A DNA stretch of 64,000 nt from Bradysia coprophila (taxonomy: Eukaryota > Arthropoda > Insecta > Diptera > Sciaridae): contig NW_023503493.1 of NCBI RefSeq assembly GCF_014529535.1, positions 16,586,001 to 16,650,000 of the forward strand. Reading direction: 5' to 3'. A model generated the notes under the pieces. That model ran no database searches. It worked only from the letters and a program-made list of their open reading frames with translations, and was not told the DNA's origin. Positions 1 to 12,039 of this stretch are shown here, piece by piece. Numbering within the stretch: position 1 is the stretch's first letter; every line of letters begins with the position of its first letter. Both the position numbers and the translations under genes were made by a program.

Positions 1-2280
1 TAATTTTTTTTGAATCTCTTTAACATTATATGGTAACGTAAACGTCAATATTATTGTTTTCACACAATGCTCTACTATATTTAAATTGTTCCATTTTTCC
101 CCTCGGGTTTGTTTTACATTTCTCTTCGGTCGTTTAAAATTTAATTGTAATAAAAATTTAGTTTTGTGTGTGAGTTAAAGGTTAGTTTAAAGTAAAACTT
201 TTTGAATTAGACTTTTAAAAAAATCGTATTTGCCATCTACCTGCTAAAAATTAATGAGAAAAATGACGTCAAATGACAATAACATAAAGATCTGAGATGC
301 AATTATACACGAGACACCTAATTTAGTGTCATTCTATATTAACTGCCGGTATATACAGATAATGGCGGGCTCTCTAAAAAAATATATCGTAGTCATGTAT
401 GCACAATAGCTCCTAAAAAATAATATTCTTGTGGAAATTTTAAAAGCAAACAAATGTTGTTTCCAATTCGCAAACCTTTTTGTGCCTTAAGAAATATAAC
501 AACAACAAAATATTCAGTTCGATACTAACCTGAGACAAATGTGCCTTTTCCAATCCCATCAAATGTTTGATGGAATTTTATTGCATCTCATCAACTTTCC
601 ACCGTACTTTTAGCCTAGATTTATTTTTCGATTAAATTTGACAAAAAAAGACAAATTTATTCCAACAACTTGAATGAACATATCCTAAATAAGAATCAAT
701 TAATTAGCAAAATATAATTTGTTAATTTAAACTAATTAAATCGACCAGCGAGATCAAAATGGAATATTGCAGGAGTAAGTGAAGGTAGTAGACGGTTTTT
801 AGTGCACACAAAATTTTAATTTACGCAGATCAGTGTCACATTCGAGTGACTCGTTCCCACATGCGTAACACGTTCTTGATTGGATATAATGATGTGTTGA
901 CGTGTGGAAAATTTATATCTTACTCCGAAGACGGCCCATACGGCCCCAGACGGTCCATAATATTACGTGCAGAAATGAAAATTAACGCAACTGTCATCGG
1001 GTGATTATGTAAGTAAAATGGTTATCTGTATCACCGTTGACGAGGAAGAGATTTTTCCCGATGCAAACACATCTTTCACCTTAAAAAGTAGCACACATTC
1101 AATCTTTCAATGCAAAGAAAACCTGAACTTTAAAGTGAAAAGTTTATCATTTGTTTAGTTGATCTAACAAAAGTACATATTGAATTGACCCAAACCATGG
1201 TTAAAATTCAAAATTCCGATCGCAAGAACTGCTCTTCTATCAGTACGAGTTGCAATTTTCCATTTTAACCTCGAAGGAAAACCTCACTCTTTTCAAATTT
1301 GCTCTGCGAAAATTAGTATTTTTAGGTGGTGATTAAATCGGACCTTTTATTGTCCGATTTGCGTATAGTTTGCGCGTAGGCTCATCGCATGAAACCCCAA
1401 TGCGTGAATTTTACACATTAAGATTTTTCGAAGAAAATAAAGACATGCATGGTTTTTATGCCGCTTTTCATACCGCCTGAAGAGGAATTTCCTATTAGGG
1501 ATTCCCTATTTTCGCATTATATAATATTGTAACGTGAAATGAAGCTTTGTTTTTTTTTGGATTTTCATTTTATTTTTTTTATTTTGGTTTTAAATTTAAT
1601 TTAGATTAACAACGATGAAACGTTTCAAAAACTTTCTATCATCTCAACGTTAATATACTCTTAGATTTGATGAAAAAAAAAATATTTCTTCTATTCACTT
1701 CCTTTACAATTGCGTCCTGGAATCATATTCCGAAATTTATATTATTTAAAATAATGAAAAGAAAAATGGTAAATATTAAAATTAATAATTGTAGTGATTT
1801 GGTCATAATTATTTCAATGGAATGTACATTTTCAATTCTACCAAGACAATATTATAAAGTAATCGCAGAATTTTTTGTTTGTTTGTTTTAGATTATTATT
1901 ATTATGAACGATTAAAGTCTTGATTTAATTTTGTACAAAGATAAGTCAACATTTTTTTAGCAATAATTCTATTCATTGTGTTTACGTAACGTATTACATT
2001 TTCTCCGTTTGGTTAAACATTAAAGACGATAATCTATTTTTCTGGAACTAGACGTGTTTTACTGAACGTTTTGGTCATCATGCGTAAATATAGTGAATTA
2101 TATCCCCTTGTTTGGAACTTTTACATTTCCCACCGCACGCAATGGCTGCACCAACACAAGACAACAGATAAAGCTCCAAACTACATAATCTACTAATTAC
2201 TCACTAAAGTTGAATTCAAAGTCGTCCGTTTTGCCGCCGCTTAGACCGTGAAGTTTCTATAGTTAAGATGACCGCGTGTG
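1..2280. other. Gene-free AT-rich region
   Basis: No reading frame here is long or protein-like. The stretch is AT-rich, with homopolymer runs near 1550-1590 and 1670-1680. A small GC-richer patch near 930-955 repeats short ACGG/GGCC words. I see no exon, RNA gene or complete mobile element that I can support. It could hold regulatory or untranslated sequence of a gene outside the window. Confidence 0.5.
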
Positions 2281-2297
2281 CAAATTATGTGTATCGG

Positions 2298-2460
2298 TGG
2301 TATCCAGGATACCGGGAAATTTCTGAATAAAATTTTAGGATACCGGGAAATCGAATTATAGCTGCGCAAACCAGCGGGAAATGTATGTTGCGGGAAGTCA
2401 CTTTTACGTTTTTGGATACCGGGAAATCCGGGAAATCTTGAATCGGATACCGGGAATAAA
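2298..2460. repeat. Cluster of GGATACCGGGAAAT words
   Basis: The 14-base word GGATACCGGGAAAT or a close variant occurs at about 2308, 2338, 2415 and 2451. Extra partial GGGAAAT words lie between, including CCGGGAAATCCGGGAAATC near 2420-2438. Spacing is irregular, so this is a cluster rather than a head-to-tail array. GGGAAATCC resembles NF-kB/Rel half-sites of insects, but similar words arise in decayed minisatellites, so regulation is only a possibility. Confidence 0.5.
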
Positions 2461-2882
2461 ACATAATGTGCACTCGCGAAGATGACTTTTGCATTGTGTT
2501 AATTTCAACTGTCAAGTAAACGACTGGAAAACAAAAGACGGCTGGCAAAAGGACGACAGTGAATTCAACTTAAGTCCCCGGGAAATGAGTTTTGTTTTCA
2601 GAGCTGCTAGGTATCTTTCGCCGGCGTGATTCACAATGACTCATCAAAATCACACATTTTGTAAAGGGAAACTGTCACTTTGTGAATTACGCTGTGATAA
2701 AGCATGATGCATGAGTGAGTGATAAAATTTTAGCATCTGACCTGCCTCTATCTCAATATTCCCAAAATCCAGAATACAACAAAAAAAACATGCCATAGCC
2801 CTTACAATCTCTAAGTTCTAGAGAAATGAATTGGTGATAGCGGTGTTTAAGGAAAAAAACGTTTTACCCTTCATTGTTAATT

Positions 2883-3712
2883 AGGGTGGGTCGTATTTTC
2901 ATTTTGTTTTGCCTCTAGGCTGATTTTTGATTTTTGGGGTAGTAGCATGAAATTGCACACAATGTTGACAGATATCTCGGGCAGTTGGGAACAGAAGACA
3001 TTGCTGCTAACTGTAGTGAATAGCTGAGGAGTCCAGCTATGAAATACCATAAGAACGTTGTTGTTCTTCGCCTTCACTCGGGCAGGGTAACTCTGTCAGT
3101 GTTCCCAACTAAGACTTTTCAACCAAAAATTTCAACTTTATTTGCAAACAAAATCGGCAAATCACGACATAATACATCGTGTGAGGTATGTCTGAACAGG
3201 TAATCTCATAGAGAATCCATTGCAGAGACGTTTTTTGAAAACAAGTTGAAAAAACTCACAGGAGCTTTGTTTCTGAAGCTCAAAGTTGGCAATTTTTTGT
3301 TAGAATGAAAAAGTTAAATGAACAATGACGACATAATTCATTTGCCGATTTTGTTTGCAAATACAGTTGAAATTTTTGGTTGAAAAGTCTTAGTTGGGAA
3401 CACTGATAGAGTTACCCTGCCCGAGTGAAGGCGAAGAACAACAACGTTCTTATGGTATTTCATAGCTGGACTCCTCAGCTATTCACTACAGTTAGCAGCA
3501 ATGTCTTCTGTTCCCAACTGCCCGAGATATCTGTCAACATTGTGTGCAATTTCATGCTACTACCCCAAAAATCAAAAATCAGCCTAGAGGCAAGGGAAAA
3601 ATGAATTAAAAAAAATTTTTTTTTTGCTGTTTCGGATTCCTTGGTCAATTCTGAGTACAGCCTGGGGCCAGGCCTTTTAAAATAAAAACAAAATGAAAAT
3701 ACGACCCACCCT
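2883..3712. mobile_element. 830 bp fold-back element with 10 bp TSD
   Basis: Two inverted arms (about 2883-3165 and 3332-3712) pair almost base for base around a spacer of about 165 bp. The termini read AGGGTGGGTCGTATTTTC at the left and the reverse complement at the right. Both ends are flanked by the same 10 bp, ATTGTTAATT (2873-2882 and 3713-3722), a target-site duplication. The right arm carries about 85 extra bases at about 3594-3680, including an A/T run. Long terminal inverted repeats with a 9-11 bp TSD fit Mutator-like non-autonomous elements. No transposase is encoded, and open frames inside are mirror images of each other rather than genes. Confidence 0.88.
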
Positions 3713-3728
3713 ATTGTTAATTGACCTA

Positions 3729-3858
3729 AGGAATGCAGCGCATGCATAAAAAAAAACTTTGAAATACTATCGAAAAATGATGTTTCTAATTCTAATTACA
3801 GCTGTAGCTCATTTTTCGATGGTATTTTAGGGATCACTTGCATGAACTGCATTCCTGC
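3729..3858. repeat. Short palindromic MITE-like hairpin
   Basis: AGGAATGCAGCGCATGCA at the left pairs with TGCATGAACTGCATTCCT at the right. An inner stem of AATACTATCGAAAAATGA pairs with TCATTTTTCGATGGTATT. The hairpin begins only seven bases after the right target duplication of the 830 bp fold-back element. No coding content is seen. Confidence 0.65.
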
Positions 3859-3859
3859 A

Positions 3860-4870
3860 TTTTTTAAACCACGGACTTTTGGGATTATTGAGATTAGTCC
3901 AGGTCAGTCTCTAAAAATTTCATCACTCACTGATGCTTTAACATTTTGTCAGTACTAGATCTTTCGATTTAATAAACATGTGACGTATAACTCGGTGCCT
4001 CTACTGACTCATTTTTAGTGGTGCAGTGAGTGAAATTTGTTTATGTTCGAGGTGCAGCTTGATGTAATACCCCTAAATAGAAAAACAATTTTTAAGACGA
4101 TAAAGAACAAAGAAAAGTTTCGTTCGAAGTATATTCGGCCACTTTAAAGCTTTGGTCATCTGGCCATTTTAAAGCTTTGGTCATTTCGTTTCTTTCGGAA
4201 TTGGATGAGTTTCTATTCCATACGTCATTTATCCAACCACTAGGATTTTTACATTTACTCCCTCATAACATGTAAGTACCAAAACCATCCGCATGTTGGA
4301 ACATGTTTTCAACTAAAATATATTTTGAGGTTAATGTGCTACTAGCCTGATAAGATTTTGGTTTTGCTTTCCATCTGTTGCAATGAGTGCATGCTCTTCT
4401 CCCACTTTTAGCTCGTTCGGATAGATATATAGAGCTCAGACTTAATTTAATCAACTGTTTGTCGAGTATATCTTTCGTCAGTTTACCATTTAAGGCCAGG
4501 TGAAGTTGTTTACATATTTTGCGATATTAAACACCTTAACCTGGCCTTAACAGAAATAAATTTTCGCAGATTATAATCACCTGCATATCTTAAAAGGAAA
4601 TTTTTGTTATAGACGCATGTGAATAGTCACAGGATGTAGCATGAAAGTGGCCGTCGATTAATGAATGAGATGTTTTTAGTGTTCCGAATTCCATTGATTT
4701 TATATACAGAAACAGTATGGTGATTTTTGATCATTTTATTAGAAAACATTGTAATTTTTGTTCATCTTTTCAGCTTCATTCGATTGTAATTTTTGTGCGA
4801 ACATAGTCATATTATTTAAACTGTAATTTTATCTCGATGTCCTTTACTTTGCCTTGTGAAATCACTCTCT
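3860..4870. other. Gene-free spacer with small repeats
   Basis: No supportable gene. It holds a tandem duplication of about 24 bp (GCCA.TTTAAAGCTTTGGTCAT, about 4139-4188) and a short inverted repeat, TAAGGCCAGGT against ACCTGGCCTTA (about 4490-4551). It lies downstream of the MYND-type pseudogene on the minus strand. Confidence 0.5.
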
Positions 4871-4878
4871 CAATCCTC

Positions 4879-6128
4879 TCACAAACGCTTCAGACAAACA
4901 TCTTTGTGGTCTAATTCCATGGAGTCTTTTTTCAAGCACGACTTCGAACAGTAATACGATATTTTGCACTGTCTGCAGGGCACCGTCAATTGACATTCGT
5001 TACCACAATACCGACATCTATTTTTGTTGCTCGCACTGGAATGTAAAAACATCAACGAAATGTCATCCACTCGAATCATCCATCATCGGCTTTTCATCTT
5101 TGGCTAATCGAAAATACGGATTCACTATCGTCACCTTACAGCCAAATCCAATTTTATTCTGAGTTTCGTCGTTTTGAGGGAAATTGTAAATGAAAACTCT
5201 CTGCGCGTCTCCTTTCTCATCTTCTGCGATTTGGCAGATCGAAGGCCGTCCCGTTATGGCATCTTCTTGTTTTAAGTTGACTCGATCTTTCATCATGTTC
5301 ATGGTGTTTGCTGAAAGCGGTTAAATCTTATGTTTGTCCGTCATCTTCATGGAGAGTTGTTCGAATGTTGACACATGATTCATTGGATCCATATGTTCGT
5401 TTCGACTGATTTTTTCAATCATGTATCGGCAATGGTCTCTTTCGTTTTGTAATTTACAATCGGGTCCAATTCTATTGCTTTCTCGAAATTCTCTAGCGCT
5501 TGCGTGTATTTGTCGACACTAGACGACGACCAAGACGACCAAATCCTCTCCACCAATTCGGATTTAGTAATGTCGTCCCCATCGCATCAGCTTTGGCTTT
5601 GTAGTAGTTACCCAATTTTAAATATGCCATCGATCGATTCGAATGAAGAATAGCTAGTCCCTTTGATGGAAGTCCTGGCTGAGAAATCGCATCTGTGTAT
5701 TTTTTCACTGCTAAAGTAAATTTGCCATTCTTGATATGCAAGTTTACCTCCTTTCATTCTCCCGAACAGACACAATTTTTGCTTTGTCCAAATCATCCTG
5801 CGTGATACCCAGAACGATTAAAGCCTCCGAAGGCGAATTCCACAATTCCTCGAATAATGTGTTATCGATTTCCAATCCGCCGTGATGAGACAGTTGATTA
5901 AACACATCCACCAATTTATTGAAACCTTTGAGTTGCTCTTTCGAACCCGATTCAGATCTGGTTTTGGTGGATTTGTTGAAGCATTTTAAAGCTTCAATTA
6001 TCAACGGAACGTCCCATTTTTGAATGTCTCTCGTTTTCAAAAGACTTTACTGTATTTTACAAGCATCTTTAAACAAAGTCGATCCAATATTGTTAATAAG
6101 CTCCATCCCTTGTTCCTTTGAATTGTTT
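4879..6128 (-). pseudogene. Decayed TPR + MYND zinc-finger gene
   Basis: Read on the minus strand, the pieces are collinear with one protein. First comes a helical N-terminal part (6128-5760). Next is a tetratricopeptide-like segment containing AILHSNRSMAYLKLGNYYKA and an ENFEKAIELDP helix (5755-5460). Then follows a linker (5302-5070), and finally a complete MYND zinc knuckle at 5040-4890 with pattern C-x2-C...C-x2-C...C-x3-C...H-x3-C. The reading frame is broken many times: an in-frame TAA at 6047-6049, frame changes near 5760, 5540, 5460 and 5085, and a stop near 5320. The 5' end stops at about 6128, where CTTTCCACAG resembles a splice acceptor, beside repeat sequence. MYND and TPR domains mediate protein contacts in chaperone or SMYD-like proteins; no SET domain is visible. 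The break count makes a functional gene unlikely, although sequencing error cannot be excluded. Confidence 0.75.
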
Positions 6129-6129
6129 T

Positions 6130-6570
6130 CTGTGGAAAGCGCTCAAAAGTAAAGACATGTCAGAGGGTACCGAAAACAGTTTTTCGGCAATAACTCAAGA
6201 AAAATTATTTTAAATTGTTGTAATGTTGTACGACTGTCGGCCTTGGAAAGACCTACAGGTAGAGTATACGCACTGGCTGGTGCGAGTACATCCACGAGAG
6301 CTATGACTAAAAATATAGTGAATGTTCGGAGAGTACAGATTCTCTGCAGCTTCGTTGTTCCACGGAACTCAGTATGGGGTGTTGTAGCTGGCCTCGCCCT
6401 CTATCGTTTCACATATAAATGAACCCAGTACTTTTGGTCTTGGAAAAAAAGTTGGTGCCAAAATGAAGATTTTTTACTTCTTTCTGGGTGCTCTACAGCT
6501 GGAACAACATCTGGAACGGTACTACGGCAGTCATTTTTATCGTCTACTATTCTTTTACCTTATCAATAGA
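6130..6570. repeat. Partial copy of the inner fold-back unit
   Basis: This stretch is similar in the same orientation to 7762-8050, and inverted to 8530-8020. It shares the TGTCAGAGGGT edge, the AACAGTTTTTCGG block, the TTTCACATATA..GA.CC block and the TTCTTTCTGGGTGCTCTACAG block. It shows that the core of the neighbouring palindrome belongs to a repeat family present at least twice. It abuts the 5' end of the TPR/MYND pseudogene. Confidence 0.6.
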
Positions 6571-6893
6571 AAAACGCGTCGATATGTCGCGAATATATCA
6601 GATCCACTATTAGTAATATCAAGAGAAAAATTATTAAATTTTTCTCGGAGGATTTTAGTCAAATAAAGTGTTAGCGTATAGAAAATGACCTCAGGACTCT
6701 GGAACAGTAATTAGTTTTTCAATTGGACCAATATTTGCTACGCGACAGAAGTTTGGAAAACCATTTGCTTCCACTTGATCATATAAAAAATAACGGTATG
6801 ACCGAGGGGAAAACAATGCTTGGAACTACTGGGACAAAAGAAGGTATTAGTACACCAATATAAGGAATATACACCAATGGAATTACAGTTACC

Positions 6894-9522
6894 CAATTAT
6901 ATTATGACTACGGTTGTGGGACTCATTCCTTTTACATCCTACACACTTCCCACATTCAATTGAACCAACGAATTCAATTTCATATTTGATTTTGTCGATT
7001 GGCACCATTGACATACAAGTGGTTAGTTCTCATTATCTGCTTGTGGTGGCACCATATACTTTGCGTGTCCAAGCAGTTAAAGAAGTACTAGGTAGCGTCA
7101 ATCAAAATTCTAAAAGAACAGTTTAGATCACATCTGATTTGATCGCAAAGGCAGTAAGCAATTTAGAAGGTTTTTTTTGTGCATTATATGTATTTTACAT
7201 GCTACATGCGTCGAAAACGGTACTTTTCATGTTTCACGCACTAATTTCGACTTCCAAAGCATGCAAAAACCACTCGGGATAAAAAGATGAAATGTCTCGT
7301 TTTCGCGTGTTTATTGACCTCGGCTACGCCTCGGATCAACAAAATTCACACGAAAACTCTACTTTTCATCTTTTTATCCCAAGAAATGTAAAATACAAAT
7401 GCTTTTCTGATCTTTCAAACGTGAGAAGCAAGTTCGTGTGAAATGGGAGAAATGTAAAACGCTAATGAAATACATGTATAGAATGAATGGAATGAATTGG
7501 ATGAAAAAAACCAACAAAAGCGGTAAAAACGTATGTTTATTGTTGAGTTTAAATTGGACAAAAGAGCAAAATTCTAATCATAAGATGTTGTGCAACAAAA
7601 TGACGATCGGCTGTACCTCCACCGTTTTTGATATCCGCCTTCTTGGTACAAAACATATGCAAGATTCTTTTCATAACATTTTCATTGTTCATTTGTCAAC
7701 AGATTGCGAAGTGACATTTCAGTGTATTTTTAAGCTTTTCTTGATATCGCAAAAACTGGCTTGTCAGAGGGTCCCGCGAACAGTTTTTCGGAAATTACTC
7801 AAGAAATAATTATTTAAAACCATTGTTATGCTGTACTAATGTCGGTCTTGGGAAGACCTACCAAAAATATAATGCTCGCCTTCTCAGCAAAATTGATGTT
7901 TCACGGGACTGACTGTGTAGTGTTCTAGCCTGCCTCACCCACTATCGTTTCACATATATAAGATCCCAGGTCTTCTGTGTGGCAAGCCTACAGAAACTGC
8001 AAGTCTTCGGAAAAAGGAAAAAAGTAGATAAAAATGACTGCACTTCCAGACGCTGTTTCAGTAGCAGAGCCCCTAGAAAGAAAGTTAAAATTTTCAACTT
8101 TACAGTAACCTTTTTCCGAAGACTTGCAGGTTTTGTAGGCTTGCAACACAGAAGTACTGGGATCTTATATATGTGGAACAATAGTGGGTGAGGCAAGCTA
8201 CAACACTACACAGTCAGTCCCTTGGAACATCAATTTTTCAGAGAGGGTGGACTCTCTGAACACTATATATTTGGTGAGCAGTCTTTTTTTTCGCTTGTCA
8301 ATAAAAAGAAATAAAACGGTAAAACGTTATTAGGTCCAAAAAAATGTTTTTGTCATAACTTTTGTGGATGTACGTACTTGCACCAACCAGTGCAAGTCCT
8401 GTAGTACGTCTTCCCATGACCGACATTAGTACAGCATAACAATGATTTACAATAATTATTTCCTGAGTTATTGCTGAAAAACTGTTCACGGGACCCTCTG
8501 ACAAGCCTTCACTTTTGAACACTTTGCACCGAAAACAACAAAATCAATCGAAAAAATTAAAGATGTGACTTCTCTAGAATTCAAAGATGAATCCAACGAT
8601 CTATCACTCATTTGAATTGGAGAACCCGTGTTCCCAAAGATAATGAAATAACCTGCAGTTTTTGCGATATCAAGAAAAGCTTAAAAATACACTGAAATGT
8701 CACTTCGCAATCTGTTGACAAATGAACAATGAAAATGTTATGAAAAGAATCTTGCATATGTTTTGTACCAAGAAGGCGGATATCAAAAACGGTGGAGGTA
8801 CAGCCGATCGTCATTTTGTTGCACAACATCTTATGATTAGAATTTTGCTCTTTTGTCCAATTTAAACTCAACAATAAACATACGTTTTTACCGCTTTTGT
8901 TGGTTTTTTTCATCCAATTCATTCCATTCATTCTATACATGTATTTCATTAGCGTTTTACATATCTCCCATTTCACACGAACTTGCTTCTCACGTTTGAA
9001 AGATCAGAAAAGCATTTGTATTTTACATTTCTTGGGATAAAAAGATGAAAAGTAGAGTTTTCGTGTGAATTTTGTTGATCCGAGGCGTAGCCGAGGTCAA
9101 TAAACACGCGAAAACAAGACATTTCATCTATTTATCCCGAGTGGTTTTTGCATGCTTTGGAAGTCGAAATTAGTGCTTGAAATATGAAAAGTACCGCTTT
9201 CGACGCATGTAGCATGTAAAATACATATAACGCACAAAAAAAACCTTCTAAATTGCTTACTGCCTTTGCGATCAAATCAGATGTGATCTAAACTGTTCTT
9301 TTAGAATTTTGATTGACGCTACCTAGTACTTCTTTAAATGCTTGGACACGCAAAGTATATGGTGCCACCACAAGCAGATAATGAGAACTAACCACTTGTA
9401 TGTCAATGGTGCCAATCGACAAAATCAAAAATGAAATTGAGTTCGTTGGTTCAATTGAATGTGGGAAGTGTGTAGGATGTAAAAGGAATGAATCCTACAA
9501 TCCCATAGTCATAATATAATTG
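6894..9522. mobile_element. 2.6 kb nested palindrome (fold-back element)
   Basis: The arms at 6894-7758 and 8656-9522 are inverted copies with few differences. The two similar open frames at 7438-7809 (+) and 8608-8976 (-) are simply the same DNA read from each arm. The spacer 7759-8655 is itself palindromic (7759-8507), with TGTCAGAGGGTCCCG edges and a central hairpin around 8000-8110. The repeat of this inner unit at 6130-6570 suggests that it is a separate element inserted into the centre of the larger one. Each arm carries an inverted sub-repeat, GATGAAA.GT and its complement, around a CGGCTACGCCTCGG core (7285-7380). No transposase is visible. I could not read a clear target duplication. 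Confidence 0.82.
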
Positions 9523-11620
9523 AGTACCTGTAGGTGGGACAAAATTTAAAATCTGTTTTGGCACTTCAATTCTTCTTATGTTGTTCTAATATGACGCCAT
9601 TTAACAAATCCAAATATTTGGTTAACACTTTAATTTGCAAAAAGAATCTTCCAACTGACCTATATGTGCTTTTTGTATTATTGCTGTTTAATCTGGACGT
9701 TTTATACGCACATAAAATCTGAGTCAATACGCACCACAATGTTAACCAGACGGTTAAATAGACTAATAGTTATATTAAACTCTCCGAGTAAATAAAATAA
9801 ACAAAAAGAAATCGTTCGTTTAATGGATCATCATTTTCGTTTTGTACCCATATATACATTTCGAGAGTCGGCACAACAATCGATGATTAGACAACACTAT
9901 CACAATAATGTCGTAAAAGCTAATTAACTTTATCGATTTGGAACACATGGGGGCAAGACATGACTATTTGTGAGCAAATTTACTGTGGAAAAACCACACG
10001 CCATCTGAATATGCGCAAACACTTCCTCCGATCTATATTGGAATTGGCTATGTCTTTAGTTAAAGACATTTTCATTTGAGGAAAAAAAATAGTTCGGTAG
10101 GAAGATCTGGGGGCTATTACATAGGTTTGACCCTGATGGAGAGTACGAGCAAATTCGTTGCCTGTGCCAAATCCAAAACTGTATGTCTGTGTAGCCTGAT
10201 CGGTAGTTTTTCGGTCTTTCTCGTTCGAATTATTTATACAGTATCGCACGGGGCAAACGCATCAATTTGCTAACTGGTCTTAACCTAACGAATTTAAACA
10301 AATATCAAGCGGACCAACCAGATATCAATTTATCTTCTGAAGGTACAACAACATTTGTTATTCAACCAACCAGTTTTCGATCGCTTTCCAAACCTTATCA
10401 CGGCTCTAAGAAATAGACTCTGAAATTCGTGACACAATTTTTTTTATCCCGAATATACAACACACATCTTTACGAATTTCATTTGCCCTTGAATCCAAAG
10501 CCAGAAAAAAAGAGAGCTATATAGCTAATTTCAAGATTCGATTTATTACTCGTGTCTCGTGTGCTATTACAGACTCTAAAGAGCGGTTTTTTGTTAGGTG
10601 TGTTTATGTAAATCATTAAAGAAGTTCTTAAAAAATCATAAAATTAGAATACCTTTTCGCGTTAGTCATGCTAACAATATGTGGATTTGTGTTCCCATTT
10701 GTACTGACTAGACGACTCAGACTCATCATGTAGTTATTAGTACCATAAATTCAGTTTTATTCTTTACACTTTACTAACATGGGAGTCTCATTGAAAGTCA
10801 TTTTTTCAGCATTTGTAAGTACAGGCTTAAGCTTACGCTTAAGCAACTAAGCCGACAAATTAGAGCAGTTCCTTTCAGCCGGCGCTGATACATTAAAATC
10901 TAATTGATAAAATATCCATAAGTTTGAGGAATATTCTTTGTAAATGTTAACAGAGTAAAAACTACATGTTTTAGAGGGAAAAGTCGCTTAAAAAGAAAAA
11001 GTCGGGCCAGAAAGCGACCCTGTTATTCTGTTACTGTCTTAAAATTTGCAAGGAATATTCCATATTCCAGCTTGTTGTAGTCTACATTAAAATTTATCAA
11101 CCCATGAATATCCCGGCAAGAATTCACACCGATTGTACAATCGATCTGTATGAAATTTAAGGCATTGATCCGATTCTGACAGCACTTAAGTCTTTCTAAT
11201 CAACAATCGATTCGGCTGATTCAGTGTAAGTCTTATAGCAACCTAATTTTGAAAATTACTTTATAAAAGGAATCAGTGCTGGGGTGGAATTACAGCTTTT
11301 TCCACTTAAAACGTTTCATTTTTAGAGACAATAGTATCCGTAATAAACTAATTACTGTTTCGTAGTCCTGTGATCATCCTCTACACGCTGGAATTTTGTT
11401 TGATCGGAATCCGTTGAACAGATAAGACAATATAAACAAATACTATTTTTCTTCCTGTAGTACCAAAACCGTCACATTCACTCACCAAATTTAGTACCGA
11501 AAGAGCAACATTTTCCCCTACTATTTTCTCTCAATTTTCATTCCCGCTTATGTCATTTTCGATCCTATCTTTATTCTTTCCCAAATGTGTCAAGTTGTTG
11601 TATGTACGCGAATGTAATGT
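9523..11620. other. Gene-free region
   Basis: Reading frames are short and lack recognisable motifs. No clear repeats were seen apart from short AT-rich runs. It precedes the Na/K-ATPase beta subunit gene and could contain part of its upstream regulatory DNA. Confidence 0.4.
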
Positions 11621-11639
11621 TTTTAGTGTTTTGTGACAA

Positions 11640-11830
11640 TGTATTCATAAGGATTGCTTTCAGCATTCATACGGACTGCTTTCGGCATTCATTTGGATGT
11701 CTTTCGGCATTCCTACAGATTGTTTATTTTTCGACATTTGTGAGAATACATGCACACGGAACGGACTTCTTTAGGCATTCATACGGATTACTTTCGGCAT
11801 TAATATGGAATGCTTTTGCACCGGTATGTT
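11640..11830. repeat. Degenerate tandem repeat, unit about 23 bp
   Basis: The phrase CATTCATACGGA.TGCTTTCGG recurs with variation about seven times. Several units are adjacent (11655-11715), and others are separated by spacer (11765-11820). The overlapping open frame is a by-product of the repeat and is not considered a gene. Confidence 0.6.
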
Positions 11831-11891
11831 GTTCAGTTTTGTTGTTATGTTTTGTTCGGAATGTGACTTTGGTACTCCAGGAAGAAAAATA

Positions 11892-12030
11892 GTATACAAA
11901 CCACGGATCAAAAAGGTGTGTTTTAGACCACGGTGGTGAAAACGTCCTTAGTCTCCGCTCCGCTTCGCGTCGCTCCATCCCTGGACCTGGGTCTAAAACA
12001 CACCTTTTTGATCCTTGGTATGTAACATAC
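11892..12030. mobile_element. 139 bp TA-flanked palindromic MITE
   Basis: A near-perfect stem of about 35 bp (GATCAAAAAGGTGTGTTTTA against TAAAACACACCTTTTTGATC) closes a loop of about 50 bases. That loop contains CTCCGCTTCGCGTCGCTCC. The ends, GTATACAAACCACGG and CCTTGGTATGTAACATAC, are flanked by TA on both sides (11890-11891 and 12031-12032), as expected for a Tc1/mariner-type non-autonomous element. Confidence 0.72.
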
Positions 12031-12039
12031 TATTCTATA

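Noticed and set aside
7438..8976. Two near-identical 122-123 codon open frames facing each other, like duplicated genes
   Set aside because: They are the same DNA in the two arms of a palindrome. Composition is low in typical protein features and there is no start context or motif.
11587..11892. 101-codon cysteine-containing frame
   Set aside because: It is produced by a degenerate 23 bp tandem repeat.
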